Of a stretch of 64,000 nt of DNA, positions 48,801 through 59,400 are shown one piece after another. The notes below the pieces were generated by a model. It saw only the letters and a program-made list of their open reading frames with translations. It searched no databases and had not been told where the DNA came from. The stretch lies in the NCBI RefSeq assembly GCF_050908995.1, contig NC_135125.1, positions 12,301,011 through 12,365,010 on the forward strand, in the 5' to 3' direction. The position numbers and the translations under genes are program-made. The stretch comes from Andrena cerasifolii (lineage: Eukaryota; Arthropoda; Insecta; Hymenoptera; Andrenidae). Within the stretch, counting starts at the first letter, position 1. Every line of letters starts with the position of its first letter.

Positions 48801-51800
48801 GACGACCGATGCATCGCGAGTAGCAAAGGAATTTCTCGAGATCGTAGTTGCCACCGATCACGATCCCAAGGCGATCGAGGAGGATCTATCTGTCGAGTCC
48901 ACTTTACCATCGCGTCGACTCTTAACTACGCCGAAAAACGAATTCTTTTGTCAACGAATGTTAACTAAACCTGGAAAGACAAGCGTACCTACTTAAACCA
49001 ACGCGATCGAATTCTACGCACAAGTCACAAAATAAAGCGACTCCAGCGTTTGCAAAAGTCACGTACAGTGCGAAGAAGGAATCATACCGCCCACGACACA
49101 AAGTTCCCGGCGAAAATTCGCCGCGGGACGCAGCCCGTTCGAGCTATTCTTACCAGAAAACCGTCACGGCTTTTTCGCCGTGAAAGCAAACCGCGGTCAC
49201 GGTTGCGTGGAAAGTTTCGCGAGAAATTCGCGATCGGTTGCGTCCGCGGGATCGCCACCCAGCGTCTCCGCGGCGTCGCTCGTAAACACCTCCTCTCGAC
49301 TCTCGCGAATAAATAAACGTGGCCGCGATATCTCGCCGATTCGGCCACGTTATCGCCGCTGTCCGAATAAATTCGGCGAGGCATTAACGCGTCGCAGTAA
49401 AAACGGCGGTTTAATCGCCGCGTCGCGGGCGTCGACATTCCTCACGCTCCTTACGAGCGCGCCCGCGCGCTCGCTTTCCACGCTGGTCGCCGATGAAAAA
49501 TCGCGCAATTAGCGCGGCGTGGTACCGCGTCAGGGTGCAGGACTCTGCCAATTGGCGCCGAAAGAATGGGCCGCGAGAGAGCGGAGAAAGAAGGGCCCCG
49601 GAGAGGAGAAAGAAAGGAAAAGAAGCGAGAGATTGGCCGCGGAGTAAAGTCAGAAGTTTCACGGTGCAGATCCGCGATAGCGAACCGAACGACGACAGGG
49701 GGCGAGGAGGAGGAGGAGGAGGAGGTGGGTGTCCTTGAAACATGGTAGTTAACCACCACCAGCATGGGCCACGAGGGACCATTACCATCGGCGTGGATCC
49801 CGTCCAAGGGAAGAGACCCGAGCACCAAGCGCGGACCGAGGTGCGTGCACGCGCCCTGACCGACAAATACACGCGACCACCTTCGCGGAGAAAAGACCGG
49901 TCGGCTACATATTGGTTTGTTACACAGATTCCTGCGCACCTTTATGTATTCCTTGATTGCGAGCCGGGGGAAATTTCGGGCTGCGCAGGGTGGACTTTAA
50001 GCAACGCTCGCGCGCGCGCAGTGGGCGTTAATGGGAACACGAGCAGCGAGCTGCAGAGGTCGACGCACGGAGGCGATAAGCGGTCGAGTGGAGTGATAAC
50101 GGCGAAAACGGAGCATTGTTTTCCGAAGGATAGACCGAGGAATTTCTGAGCGCGTTCCAAATCGGCTGTTGCGTTCGGCTAGGAAAGAGTTGCTGAAGAA
50201 GCAGCCTTTCTCGGCGAACTTAGTATTCCAGAGAACCGCTGCTGAGGACGCTGACAATGAGTAACGAGGAACTTGGAATCGTGACAAAATCATGCAATAT
50301 TGCTTCGGAGTAAGGTGGAATGAGTAATGAGGAACTTGGAATCGCGACAAGACGTTGTAGTATTGCGTGGAACCGAGGTGAATGCTGATGAGGAGCTTCG
50401 AGTAGCAATAAACTATTACGATAACGTTGGTTGAGATAATACCTAATCGACTAAGCGTGCCACACCTTCCTGGCGTTATTGAGAGCCGCGCGAATTATTC
50501 ACGCGTGCAGCATCCAGAGGATCGAGATGTTGCTGCAGCGTTTCAGAACCAGTCCCCTCGGAACCCGCGAAACTGGACCGAAATTTAAAGGCGCCGCTCG
50601 CGGTGGCCTTTTTGGGGTAGTGTTTACACAGGACGGCGACCGTTTTATGCAAATTTGCCCGCGACCGCATCGGCAAGCAGGTAGCAAGGTCGTATTTTAA
50701 AAGGAGTACCGTCGCACGGGAGCAAAGTAGCGAGCAATGGCGCCCTGCTCCGATCCGAACCGCGCCTCTCGGGGATCTACTTGCCCCGATCGAAAAAGAG
50801 AGAAGATGAAATATTCCGGTGGCAGCGGATAAGATTGCCGCGTGTTTGGCGCGGTCACGGCGAGGGAACGAGCTGAAGCGACGCGGAAATTCCTGCGTTC
50901 TTCGTCCCTCTCTTCCTATTTCAAGAAACGAGCATCGCTTCTGACTACTCCCGGCGAAGACTTTGAAGACCGCCAAGACCCTTACCAGGAAATGCACACA
51001 CAGAGGGAAAGAGGGAGAGAGATATTCTGCTACTCGTTCGTCCGCATCTATCGACTCCCTTTTCTCTTATTCCTCCTCCTCCTCATCTGCTTCTTCTTCT
51101 TCTTCTTCTTCTTCCACTACCGCTTTACGAGCTTCCTCCCGATGCTCCGTGCTCTCTAGGAACGATTCCTTCTCATTCGTCACGAACAGGTGCGGGCTTG
51201 ATAAACGAAACTGCTTCGATTGCGGTTTACGGGGAAATTAGTCGGGGAGGAATAGAACAACCGCAACCGCGCGACGCGTTCTAATCGCGGCTGGATCGAA
51301 TTTCGCGCGGATCGTTACCGTGAAATCGTGCCGGGACTCGGCCGCCGGCTTCAGTGTCACCATGGAAATTCACGTTTCGCTGAATCGGCGATAACTGTAC
51401 CTTGATTAGGGTCCCAGCGCGCGCTACGCGCCGTACCATTTGCGGGCGACACCGTAATCGCGCGATTGCGCACCACATCTTCCTCGTTAATCGTAATTCC
51501 CCTGGTACGGGAAAGGTGGGATAGTTGATCAGCGGGGTTACACGATCGCATCAGCTTTTTAATTAATATATTGGCAATTTGTGCCTGCTGTCACGTTATC
51601 GTGGTAATGTTTGCACTGTTGCAACACTTCACGTTGCAGTTTTCTTTCCCGAGCATAGAATAATGTTGTTAGAAGCTTCGATCTTATTTGCAGCCAAAAA
51701 GTAAATATTTCGGTCTGCTGTTCTTCCTCCTTTTCGATTGAATATTGCATTTTCAACGATTTGAAATATATTAAGTTAAGACAGCAATTTCTGGTCTATT

Positions 51801-54800
51801 AATGCTATTTATTGATTGATCTAAATATTTAAGGTAAGTTTAATTTTTCATCTTATTCAAATCCAGCGCATTTAGGAATACTTGATCAGTGTGTGAGGTG
51901 GGATACTTGAACAGCTGAAAATGCCCCAAAAAGAACCATAGAACGGATAAAGAAACAGAAAAATGCGACAAAGAAAGTGAGAAGGAAACTCTTTTCTTCA
52001 TCATCATCTTAATCAGGCGATACCTAAGTGAAATGTCTTTTAAGAATGCATTTATGCTGTTTTATGTCATAGAGTTTAATTCTTCGGTTTTATTTTTTCA
52101 GTTATTCTTTCAAGTTAGTTATAGTTTATTTTCCTTTTATGATATTCCCTTTATTTCATGTTATTGACTAAGATAATAAATAGTTTTTAGAAAATTAATA
52201 TGTTATTTACTCTTGAAGTTCCACTGATCAAGTCTCCCTAAACTTTTGATCAAGTCTTCCTTTCAGTGGGGGATACTTGTGCATAACGTCGCTGCCAGAA
52301 AACGTTTAAAATCAGTCGTTAAAATTAGTTTTCGGCTCTCAAATTTGTACAAGTATATTGCGAATACTCTAAGAATCGCAACTTAAATAATCAAATACAA
52401 ACGAAGCAAACCATTATTATTGTTTCAATAAAAGAGCAAAACTGCGATCAACCATCCCACCTTTCCCCTACGCTCGCTGGCGAGTATCTCGCCGAGCCCT
52501 GGTCATGAATTCTCGCGTCTAGGGGTGGCTCGCGACGTCTCGTGCGCGTCACGCGCATCGTGCGCACAGAGACATTAAACACGCCAAGAGAAAGACGCTG
52601 GAGAGCATGCACAATCGCGCCACTACGAAGTGACTGGCGCCTTTAACGAGCATACATTTGACATCCTTAAGAGGTCTCCTATAAAGCGCAGCAAGGGCCG
52701 CGACAACGGCCTTGCCGGCAAGGAGAATGGCCCTTAGTCATCGTAGGAATGTCGGCTAACGCATAACCCGATGCACTTCCTCTATCTGACAGGCAGCTAA
52801 ACGAAACGACGTTTCTGCGTATCGGTCGACTAGGTAGGTATCGAATATTCTTAATGGACCTGGCCCCGATCGGCTTTCGTGGCCCCTCCAGGTAATGGAG
52901 CAACGACTCCTAGGCTAGAGTTTCCAACCCGCCTAAAACTCAGCCTACCGTCCACGTAACAGCAGTTGACAAAGTTCATCCATAATACATTCTACTTATC
53001 GTGCACCACGCGTAGCTTGCAAGAGGAATAAATCGTCCCCGCCATAACGCGGGCCTAGGATCCCTCTCTTCCGCGTTGCAATAAGCATCGAAGAACCAAT
53101 AACAAGATCCTCCGCGATAGAGCTTGCCGCGATAACCGTATTCCTCGCGTGTGCGCCGATAACGAAGATAAGCGGATCAGCGTTGAAGCGGGCTCGCGCG
53201 GTATGCCAGGTGGTTGGCGGGCGCGATTCCGGTAAAGCGCGCGAGAAGAGGACAGTCAGAGCGTGTACGCGCGGATCGCAGTCGGCATACGGTCAATGCA
53301 CCAGCCCAGTTTTCAAAATAACTTCAAACGCTCCCATCAGCCTCCGCCTCGCTCTCTCCGCCGCCGCCTGTCCCCCCCCCTCCCGTTCCCGTCGTTTCAC
53401 AGAATCCAGAATATCCGCGGACATTCGCAGACTGTCTCTTGACCAGCCGCCAAATCGCCCACTTTATATTTGCCTGGCCGACACGGGAATATGCATAGGG
53501 CGATTCTATAACCGTGCGCCGTCTACCGGAGTGAATCACGTATAAATAAACCGTGCGGAGTGCACCGTAAGTGGACGAAATTCTTGGTAACGTCTACGTT
53601 CCGCGAATCATCGCGCACCCCGCAACGCCGGCTCCTACGAAACAGCTCCTTTTCGGTTACCTCGAGCTTCCCCGCGGAGCCGTTGCACCGAGTCCGCGGT
53701 AGATATCGGTAAACTTGAGAGGTCTTCAGAGCACTTCCTAACACCATTCCCCGAAGCGCAGGAGCATCCTTCAGGAAGACACACGAGGAAACGTTTGCAC
53801 TGCGCCGCGAAATGATGCGCGAAAGGAAATTCAAGTTCACTAGATTCGTAACGATTTAGGGTAGGTAATTCAGACCCACTCGGTGTCGAGGTGACCAGCA
53901 CGATCGGTGCTCGGAGGATCGACTGACGTCAGGGTTGCTGGCTAACCAATTATCAACCGCCACTCTGGTGGTCGTGGAGGAAAGTAAAGCCACCCCTAAG
54001 AACTCCGGGTCGTTAGAGTTTACACTCGGATTTCCTTTCGCCCGCCGCTTATCGCTCGGTGATGTGGAAATCGTTCGGTAGCCTGGCTTTATCTGGGCAG
54101 CCGATTGCCGGAACGCTCGTACGGTGTTGTTGACAGTGCGGGGCAATGAATGGAACGAGCCAATATTATCGATCGGCTATCGATCGGATATGGTCTATCT
54201 GTTTCGGTACTCCTTTTACGCGGAGTCGTCCTCCCCCATCGGTTACGTCTTTCGCTGAGCGATGATCTATAGATCTGACGCAAGGAAGCTGGTGAATAGC
54301 GTTACGACGCTGCTCGACCGAGACACAGGATCAATGATCCACCTTCGAAACGAATTTCCCGTATTACTCACGCGGAACGATAAAATCGTCGGAGCCACGG
54401 CTTCCTGGACAAGCGACGCGATATCTATCAACACCGTCGCGTTCCGCGTATGATAATACTCGCTCTTCAACCCCAGTTCTTCGTCGCCGAGGCGACACGG
54501 ATCATTGCGCTTTATGATCACGCGAGTACCGTGCAGTGAATGCAACACGTGGCTGCCCCGACTTTTCAATGAACCGCCCGCCCAGCTCCCTGTGCCCGAG
54601 CGATTCCAAAATGTTAGGAGATCTCCGGCGCACGGTCTAATTGGGCTGAAACGCGGACAATGGGCCTGAGACGGTTCGGTTGTCCAAACGCGACTCGAGG
54701 AGTAATCGTTAATGCCTCTGTCGCGGTAAAGTCGCGCGAGACAATGGCCCGCGTAGCCAGGACAATGGCTCGTTCGGAAATTACTGCCTGAATTTTCCCA

Positions 54801-56467
54801 CTTTACGATCGACTGGCCGGCCCGGCAATGCCTTCCTGCACGCATGCAGGTCAGCGCGAGGCGTGTTCTGGCGGCAAAGCCCAGGTAAACGCTCCTAATC
54901 CACTTTGGAGCCAGGGAGTAGGCCACCAGATGAATTCTGCGAAGCGATTCGCGGAATATCGGTCGTTTCGCTTCGAATCGACTCTCTCTGGCAAGCAATG
55001 GCCATTGTCAGCCGTCGACGACGATATTTATGCCCGGTTGCGTCAGAGCGCCGATGAAATCGCGGTCGATGGACTACCGTAACTTCTGGCGTTTATAGAA
55101 TCGCCGGAGGGATCATTTAAAGAGCAGGTAACGCGGTGTCGATTTTCTTCCCAAGCGAGAGGAACCGAAATTCAACTGGCTTACAGCAGGGAGGATCTGG
55201 AAACAGTTCTGCGACAGTGGGATATGTTTAGAGCGGCTTAAAGAATATTCCTCCAGCTCGAGGGAAGGAGAAAAACGAGCAAAGGGGAAAAAGGAGGGTA
55301 GGAACGTTAAAACGAGGCGACATTTCTCACGAGTAAAGGAGAACGAAAGCGTACGCTCGTTCCTCGCGAGCGAGGGCGCGACGATAATTTCGCCACCTGT
55401 CGTCGCCCCGTTTCGTGCGGCTCCGCGCATTTTTCTGGGCCTCCGGGAGTGTTAATTTTTTTTTTTTTCATTTCGAAACCGGATACCCTGCATATCGGAG
55501 GAGAAGGGACGGGAGGAAGAGGGGGAGGACGGAACGGCGCTAAAATAGAAACGCATCGGGGTGAACGCTACAAGTGGGACGTCGGGCCAGGAACACGGTG
55601 ACGACGATGAACGCGATGAAGAAGCAGAGGAGGAGGAATCGACGAAGAAATGCATCGAAATAACTGGACGACTGGAACAAGTCCAAGAAGGAGACACACC
55701 GACGGTGCGCTCAGAGGCAGAGAACGAGACAGTGCACGTCATTCACGAGACTTCGCCTCTTCCTTCTTATCGAACCCTTTCGACCTCTAAACCCGCGCGA
55801 CTCTAAAGCGCAGACGGTTACCTAAGTCGCTATCGGTCGTAGGATTTTGGAAATTAAACGAAATTCTTGGGCCCGCGTTTGAGAAGGTTCACGCCGGTGA
55901 ACACGCAATTTGGGAAGGTTGGCAGATTTCTTTCCCTCAGCCAAGTGGAATCACAATTCCACCCAGCTCACGAAATCGAAGGTAGAGAAGCAGAAAACAG
56001 TTTTCAGTTGGTAGACCTGCTCGTGAGATAAAAGCGTCTGGTTTCACGCTCCGCTGGAAGAAGAAGGCCGTTTATCCGCGACGAGGAGGACCGTCGAGTG
56101 TCTGTTCGCTCGTTATCGGAGGCCAGGGACCGAGGAAACCGAGACACACCCGCTGAGCGACGGAACCGTGACTACACCACCGTCGAGGAATTCCAAAAAA
56201 CATTTCTACAAACGCGTAATGGGCCCTCTCGCGTTTAGGACTCCAAGGTCCGCGAGGAATCTTAATCGCGTTACGACAGAGGCTTCCTCGAACGGACCCA
56301 ATAAGAATCCCACTTCGCGAGCTGGAGCCGAGCGAAATCGCTACAGATTTCGAGGAATCGATCTGAAATTCGTAGGGTACGTAGGGCGAAAGTGATCGCC
56401 GGCCACTCACCAGCTCCAGCTCCAGCTTGCGCACGTCGTAGTATCCCTTGTAGTACTTGAACCACAT
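29690..56467 (-). CDS. ARHGAP20: ARHGAP20-like Rho GAP (PH, RA, RhoGAP)
   Basis: Model (- strand, 5' to 3'): 56411-56467 (inferred first exon), 35812-36000, 33190-33345, 32877-33094, 32514-32640, 31356-32017, 30965-31263, 29690-30879. These total 2898 bases, 965 residues, with every phase matching. Residues 1-82 look like a short coiled coil. The PH domain (about 115-215) has QERHLFLFSDLLLIAK and SFVLGWPTTNVVATF, close to vertebrate ARHGAP20. An RA-like domain follows (about 225-330, with ESPYPLIGHERPFAVKLS), then RhoGAP (about 364-555) with the catalytic arginine in GIFRKSAN (R399) and LKDFLRSLPDPLL. The tail (570-965) is acidic/basic and tyrosine- and proline-rich. It should stimulate GTP hydrolysis by a Rho-family GTPase, possibly under control of a Ras-like GTPase binding RA; substrate cannot be told from sequence. 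The last exon could start at 30876 instead of 30879 (tandem CAG acceptors). Confidence 0.87.
30965..31263 (-). CDS. ARHGAP20: ARHGAP20 exon: RhoGAP C-terminal half
   Basis: Reads ILDRLPKANYTLLSHLICVL, then NLGVCCGPSLLWSPN and TLTEMLIRHCEVLFGEG, the typical last helices of a RhoGAP fold. The acceptor is a long T-run plus CAG and the donor is GTGAGT at 30964. Confidence 0.88.
31356..32017 (-). CDS. ARHGAP20: ARHGAP20 exon: RA end and RhoGAP start
   Basis: Starts after TTACAG with CKTIMVGSEM in phase 0 and carries the second part of the RA-like domain, a basic linker (PVKKNKSKITGLLRRSLSL) and most of RhoGAP, including the arginine finger region GIFRKSANVRIVREL. It ends with a 2-base carry (AA) before GTAAGC at 31355, which makes N with the first T of the next exon and restores ILDRLPKANYTLL. 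Confidence 0.9.
32514..33345 (-). CDS. ARHGAP20: ARHGAP20 exons: PH domain and RA start
   Basis: Three exons (33190-33345, 32877-33094, 32514-32640). The first opens KMKSLIRKRSGGNPGRL and ends FLLETPVQFTT. The second starts GVQAQERHLFLF in phase 0 and ends with a 2-base carry before GTACGT. The third restores ATG across the junction and ends DSDTNTEY before GTAAGT. The ATG at 33342-33340 is a possible start for a shorter isoform, because vertebrate ARHGAP20 has a similar basic KMK segment ahead of its PH domain. Confidence 0.87.
33346..35811 (-). other. ARHGAP20 intron with a fold-back element
   Basis: No further coding exon was recognised. It holds a TTAA-flanked inverted-repeat element (33985-34716); the remainder is GC-rich unique sequence. 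Confidence 0.55.
33985..34716. mobile_element. TTAA-flanked fold-back MITE
   Basis: TTAA at 33985-33988 and 34713-34716 flank an element of 724 bp. Its ends are inverted: GGAGACCCTCTGGTCTA on the left and GGGGACCTTCCGGTCTA read inward from the right. Internal arms also mirror each other: GAATATACTT.TGGCTA near 34255 recurs inverted near 34440, and GGTGGGACCTG near 34195 recurs inverted near 34495. The TTAA target duplication is the hallmark of piggyBac-type transposition. There is no transposase; mirror-image open frames on the two strands are a by-product of the palindrome. Confidence 0.75.
35812..36000 (-). CDS. ARHGAP20: ARHGAP20 upstream exon, coiled-coil-like
   Basis: Exactly 63 codons between TTCGCAG and GTATGT, phase 0 at both ends, reading VQRLAEYERYLGQEARNLVE and ending LFPGDNLRLHERDVLTT. 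It joins in frame to KMKSLIRKRS at 33345. The heptad-like L/E/R pattern suggests a helix. Family membership of this segment is not recognised; linkage rests on strand, phase and open frame. Confidence 0.65.
37378..38415. mobile_element. TTAA-flanked element carrying a minisatellite
   Basis: TTAA at 37378-37381 and 38412-38415 flank a 1030-bp element with terminal inverted repeats of about 39 bp that begin GGGGTTACCTACCG on both ends and continue to AGAATCGATTC with few mismatches. The whole interior is a 40-bp tandem array. No transposase is encoded. The TTAA flanks indicate piggyBac-like mobilisation. Confidence 0.8.
37421..38380. repeat. 24-copy 40-bp minisatellite
   Basis: Exactly 24 units of 40 bp (960 bases). 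Each unit has CTTTACCTACTTTCTGAAAT followed by AAATTCCCAAAGAATCGATT, with rare substitutions (first unit most divergent). The AGAATCGATTC edge of the terminal inverted repeat is the same sequence as the unit end, so the array appears to have grown from the element's own inner end. Confidence 0.97.
38461..38542 (-). pseudogene. tRNA-like element, probably SINE-type
   Basis: On the - strand there is a tRNA-like A box (GGTGAGGTGGTTAAGGCG), a B box (GGGTTCGAGTCC) and an acceptor-like stem (CGGCGTTGGG with CCCATCGCCG, one mismatch). The anticodon arm is faulty: GCTG/CAGC leaves a loop without the usual T before the anticodon. It is therefore more likely a tRNA pseudogene or head of a tRNA-derived SINE than a working tRNA. 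Confidence 0.5.
41196..41690 (-). mobile_element. Two LINE-like 3' tails
   Basis: Two stretches in the same orientation carry similar ends: CCCGTTTAATT followed by (ATT)n-type tails on the - strand (tail 41196-41220 and tail 41593-41622), each preceded by a similar context (GTGCTTTGTATTGGGCAATG and GTGCAC-like). This is what 5'-truncated non-LTR retrotransposons with trinucleotide tails look like. The clade cannot be named. Confidence 0.4.
41759..42150 (-). repeat. 3' LTR
   Basis: Downstream LTR of the retrotransposon in its own orientation, next to the polypurine tract; sequence matches the other LTR. Confidence 0.88.
42207..43021 (-). pseudogene. Truncated retroelement integrase
   Basis: The open frame begins next to the 5' LTR without a start codon and encodes the catalytic core and C-terminal part of a Ty3/gypsy-type integrase. 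The acidic triad is visible as VDHFTRF, LSDQYPAL and GLNERLNQ, the last two acids separated by 35 residues, the classic DD35E spacing. The C-terminal end has the RIGPFEI..KV fold typical of integrase tails. The zinc-binding N-terminus and the rest of pol are absent, so this copy cannot move by itself. Confidence 0.85.
43026..43417 (-). repeat. 5' LTR
   Basis: Upstream LTR in the element's orientation. No tRNA primer-binding site is evident just inside it, in keeping with loss of the 5' interior. Confidence 0.88.
47813..48010. repeat. Imperfect inverted repeat (fold-back)
   Basis: The left arm (about 47815-47876, with TTTTATTTTGTGACATAACTCGCGAAC) recurs inverted at about 47950-48010 (with GTTCGCGAG and CAAAATAAAAC). 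Probably a degraded fold-back transposon; its outer ends were not resolved. Confidence 0.55.
50255..50410. repeat. Short 62-bp degenerate tandem repeat
   Basis: GAGGAACTTGGAATCG occurs at about 50264 and 50329, with a weaker third copy (GAGGAGCTTCGAGTAG) near 50389, giving a period of about 62-65 bases. Confidence 0.6.
51505..52472. mobile_element. Inverted-repeat element A
   Basis: GTACGGGAAAGGTGGGATAG (starting 51505) and, inverted at the right end (52447-52472), GTAGGGGAAAGGTGGGATGG mark a 26-bp terminal inverted repeat with 24 matches. The AT-rich interior has further copies of the GGTGGGATACTTGA-like motif (near 51896 and 52266) but no transposase. Confidence 0.65.
52693..52735. repeat. 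Nested palindrome
   Basis: A perfect 14-bp palindrome, CCTTGCCGGCAAGG (52710-52723), sits inside a second stem, AAGGGCC (52693-52699) with GGCCCTT (52729-52735). Confidence 0.6.
56411..56467 (-). CDS. ARHGAP20: Possible ARHGAP20 first coding exon
   Basis: ATG at 56467-56465 opens MWFKYYKGYYDVRKLELEL, followed by GTGAGT at 56410 in phase 0. Joined to the 35812-36000 exon, the helix continues as KLELELVQRLAEYERYL. The GTGAGT donor and matching phase support the join, but the 20.4-kb intron makes it an inference. Confidence 0.5.
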
Positions 56468-59400
56468 CACTTCTCACTGACCACCCCCTCACCGAGCATC
56501 GTAGCCTTCGGTCAATGTGATAATCGAGCGGTACAAAGGCAACATCGCGGGCTACCGTGATTTCGTCACTTTGTCGAGTCACTTCCGGGCGAGTTAGCGC
56601 GATGCTGCCCACGTTGCACCGAGCCGTCGAATGAAAGAGAGTTCTGTTCCCGCTCGTGGCCCCGCTCTGGTATCAAACGCGGCGTTTAGATAAATACACA
56701 GAAGGAAACCGCGGCGCGAGAAGAAGAGGGAAGAGGAGGAAAGAAGGGAGCGTGATACGATGCACTCGAGGACCTTTGAGAAACTGTTCGCCTCTCGACG
56801 TAGCGCCGACGGGCCAAGTATAGACGACGAGGGGCTGTGCTCGCGTGTACGCGAGCGCGGGGCCGTCGACGTGCACGCGAGACACACGCGTTTCATCGTG
56901 CACAGGGGCCACTCTCCCCGTGTATCGTCGTCCGGGGCTACTAAAATTAATTAGCCGTTTCATCACCGGGACTCCCTGTGCTTGGCTCCTTTTTTCCAGT
57001 CCACGTGGGATTTCGCGCGCAAACGCCGCTGCAGAGTTCTTTGTAACACCCTCGCCACCCCCAGGGTCGCTGGCTCCGCGAAACTGCCGTAGAATTTAAC
57101 TCGGGTTTTTTCAGATAGATTCTGCAAGCTTCTAATACCCTGGTGGCGGAAAATCGTTCACTGTGCGTCGCTGAGACGAACGCAAACTCGTTTAACTGTT
57201 CTCCAGACATATTTCACGGACACCGAGTGAAAAGGCGGGTATATTCAGCTCATTAGCTTATCTGCTCCGACCTGGATCGCGGTGTCTAATCAAGCATCGG
57301 CCGGTCAACCGTGATCGTTCGTTAATCGATTCCTAACGAGTGACGAACGAGTTTCCAACCGAAGCGGACTGTGTCGAGGTAAGCTGCATTCCGGCGGATT
57401 TTTTACGGCGCGTCGACTTTTTCCAGGATTTATCAGCGCTTTTGTGCTTCGCAAATTTAATTAACGCCCCTCTGTAATTGCGTAATCACGATTCTGCGTA
57501 TGAAGTGCAGCTGCGAATGTCTCCGAGGAACAACGAGTGGCTCGTAAATTTTAGAGAGTTCGTCGCCGCGCCTGAGTTCGCCTCGAAAGGCGCGATAACC
57601 TGTCCGTGGTATCTTGCTAATGAAGCTACTCGATCGTTAGGGGAAGCAGGCGGAATCTCGTAGAAACCATCTCGATTAAATTAGGGGAAGATTGCGACAA
57701 GTTACGCGCTACCCGAGCGCGATTAAAAGAGAAAAGTCGAGTACTTTATATGGTAGGAGAGGGCCTCGGTTCCGCGGCTACGGTCTCGATAAACGAGTGC
57801 ATTGAGTCCGCGGTATCCCCGCAAATACACGTGGTGCAAAGTTCTCGCAGAAAAGAGAGACGCCGTTTATATATAGCCTGCCTGCGAGGCACCGGCCAAA
57901 GAAATGTGTAATCTAGTGGCACGCATAACGATAACGTTTATCTCTCGCCCTCGGCTATGAAATGCCGTTGATTCGGTTAATTAGAGGGAATCTTCGTTAA
58001 GTGACTGCGCGAGCTCGGGGAAATCGGAGCGGCGAGTAGCTTCAGCCCAGTTCGAAGCGACGCGCGACACATCCTCGTGTTTCCCGGCCGAACTCTCTTT
58101 TGCCACAGGCATCCTGGTAATCGAGTGCAGCCCGACGATACACTTGTAGCAATTTAAAGAATCCCGATAACCATGAATGAGCAGAACAGTCCGAGATACT
58201 GGGAAATGTACGAGTCTCTTCGTGTCTCTCGGATAGTTTGAGAAAATTATTAAAGCGATAGGCAAGCGAGGTGATCTCGGCTCGTTCAAGCCGTTGCTAG
58301 TTACTACACGGCTGCCACCAGGTTGCAGGTGAGAGAATTGGCGAATCAAGCACGCAGCGCTCGCCCGCTTAAGGAGTATTTATCGTCCCGGTTTAGGCAG
58401 GCGGTAAATTGCCGAAAGTGCTCGTCGCAACGTCGAAAATTACAAAGTAGCAAGCGTTCGCAGGGGCGGGGAGGGCGCGTGAAACTGGTCGCCGAAGAAG
58501 CCACGGTTCGACGGTAATTAATTAGCAAGGAGGGAGGAGGCCACTGGTAGTCGTAACGCGTTGGAAATTGATCGCGAAGGAGCGGTAGTTAAGCGCAAAT
58601 GAATTGCCGCTGTTCGGAAAAAGCCGATCCACTTTGCACCGACACCGTCGCGCTCGTTTACATAAACGGCCCCGTTTTCTTTATGCGACGTGATGGATTT
58701 CCAGAAGAAAGGGAGGTCCTCGCGGCGGGCAACGGAAACGCGTACACGCGTGGTTTCCGGAGGACGATCGGGTAATTAGAATGCACTCGTCCCTCTCAGC
58801 ACGCACAAAGACGACGCACGGAGCTATCGATTTCTTGGATCCCGAGCGCGTGACCGCGCGTATAATTTCGTTTCCTTGAAATCACCCAGCCTTGTGAAGG
58901 AACCCGCGTACGTGGACGCAGGGAAAATGTCCATTCACCCTTTAAACGCTGCGAGCGTGCCTTTGTTACTTTATCCTCCGCTTCTATTACGACTCCTCCG
59001 AGCTAGACCTCGGCAATTCCCCTCTGTGAAAGCAGGAACGCAATTCCGTGACGCGTTACGTACGATAATCACGTACAATTAACGAGGACCGAGCGCGATT
59101 AACGATGGGGACCATTTATAACTGGAGGTGGAGACGTGGAATCAGGCCCATTGTCGAGCGAAAGGGGGGCGAAAGCGGGGCATCCGCTGCGCCAAGGGGT
59201 TGGTCGTTACGGTTCGAGTGAATCGCGATCGTCCTCACCCCGACAATCCACTCGTTTACCTTTCGTTTGGAAATTTATGAACGGGACGTCGGCGCTCCAT
59301 TAATCATCCGGCTAGTAAACTCGCGCGCGTCCATTCATTCCGAAAAACTTTTCGTGGCCTCGTATGTATTCGCGTCTCTCGCGTATTGATTTATGAACGG

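Larger units (their letters stand above)
36001..56410 (-). other. 20-kb presumed first intron of ARHGAP20
   Basis: No other gene is recognised on either strand. Long open frames between 43.6 and 50.2 kb reflect GC-rich sequence and have no recognisable domain. Mobile elements and repeats inside it are listed separately. Confidence 0.45.

Noticed and set aside
43618..50149. Many open frames of 60-220 codons on both strands
   Set aside because: They overlap each other in several frames in GC-rich DNA, have no recognisable domains and biased arginine-rich composition typical of chance frames.
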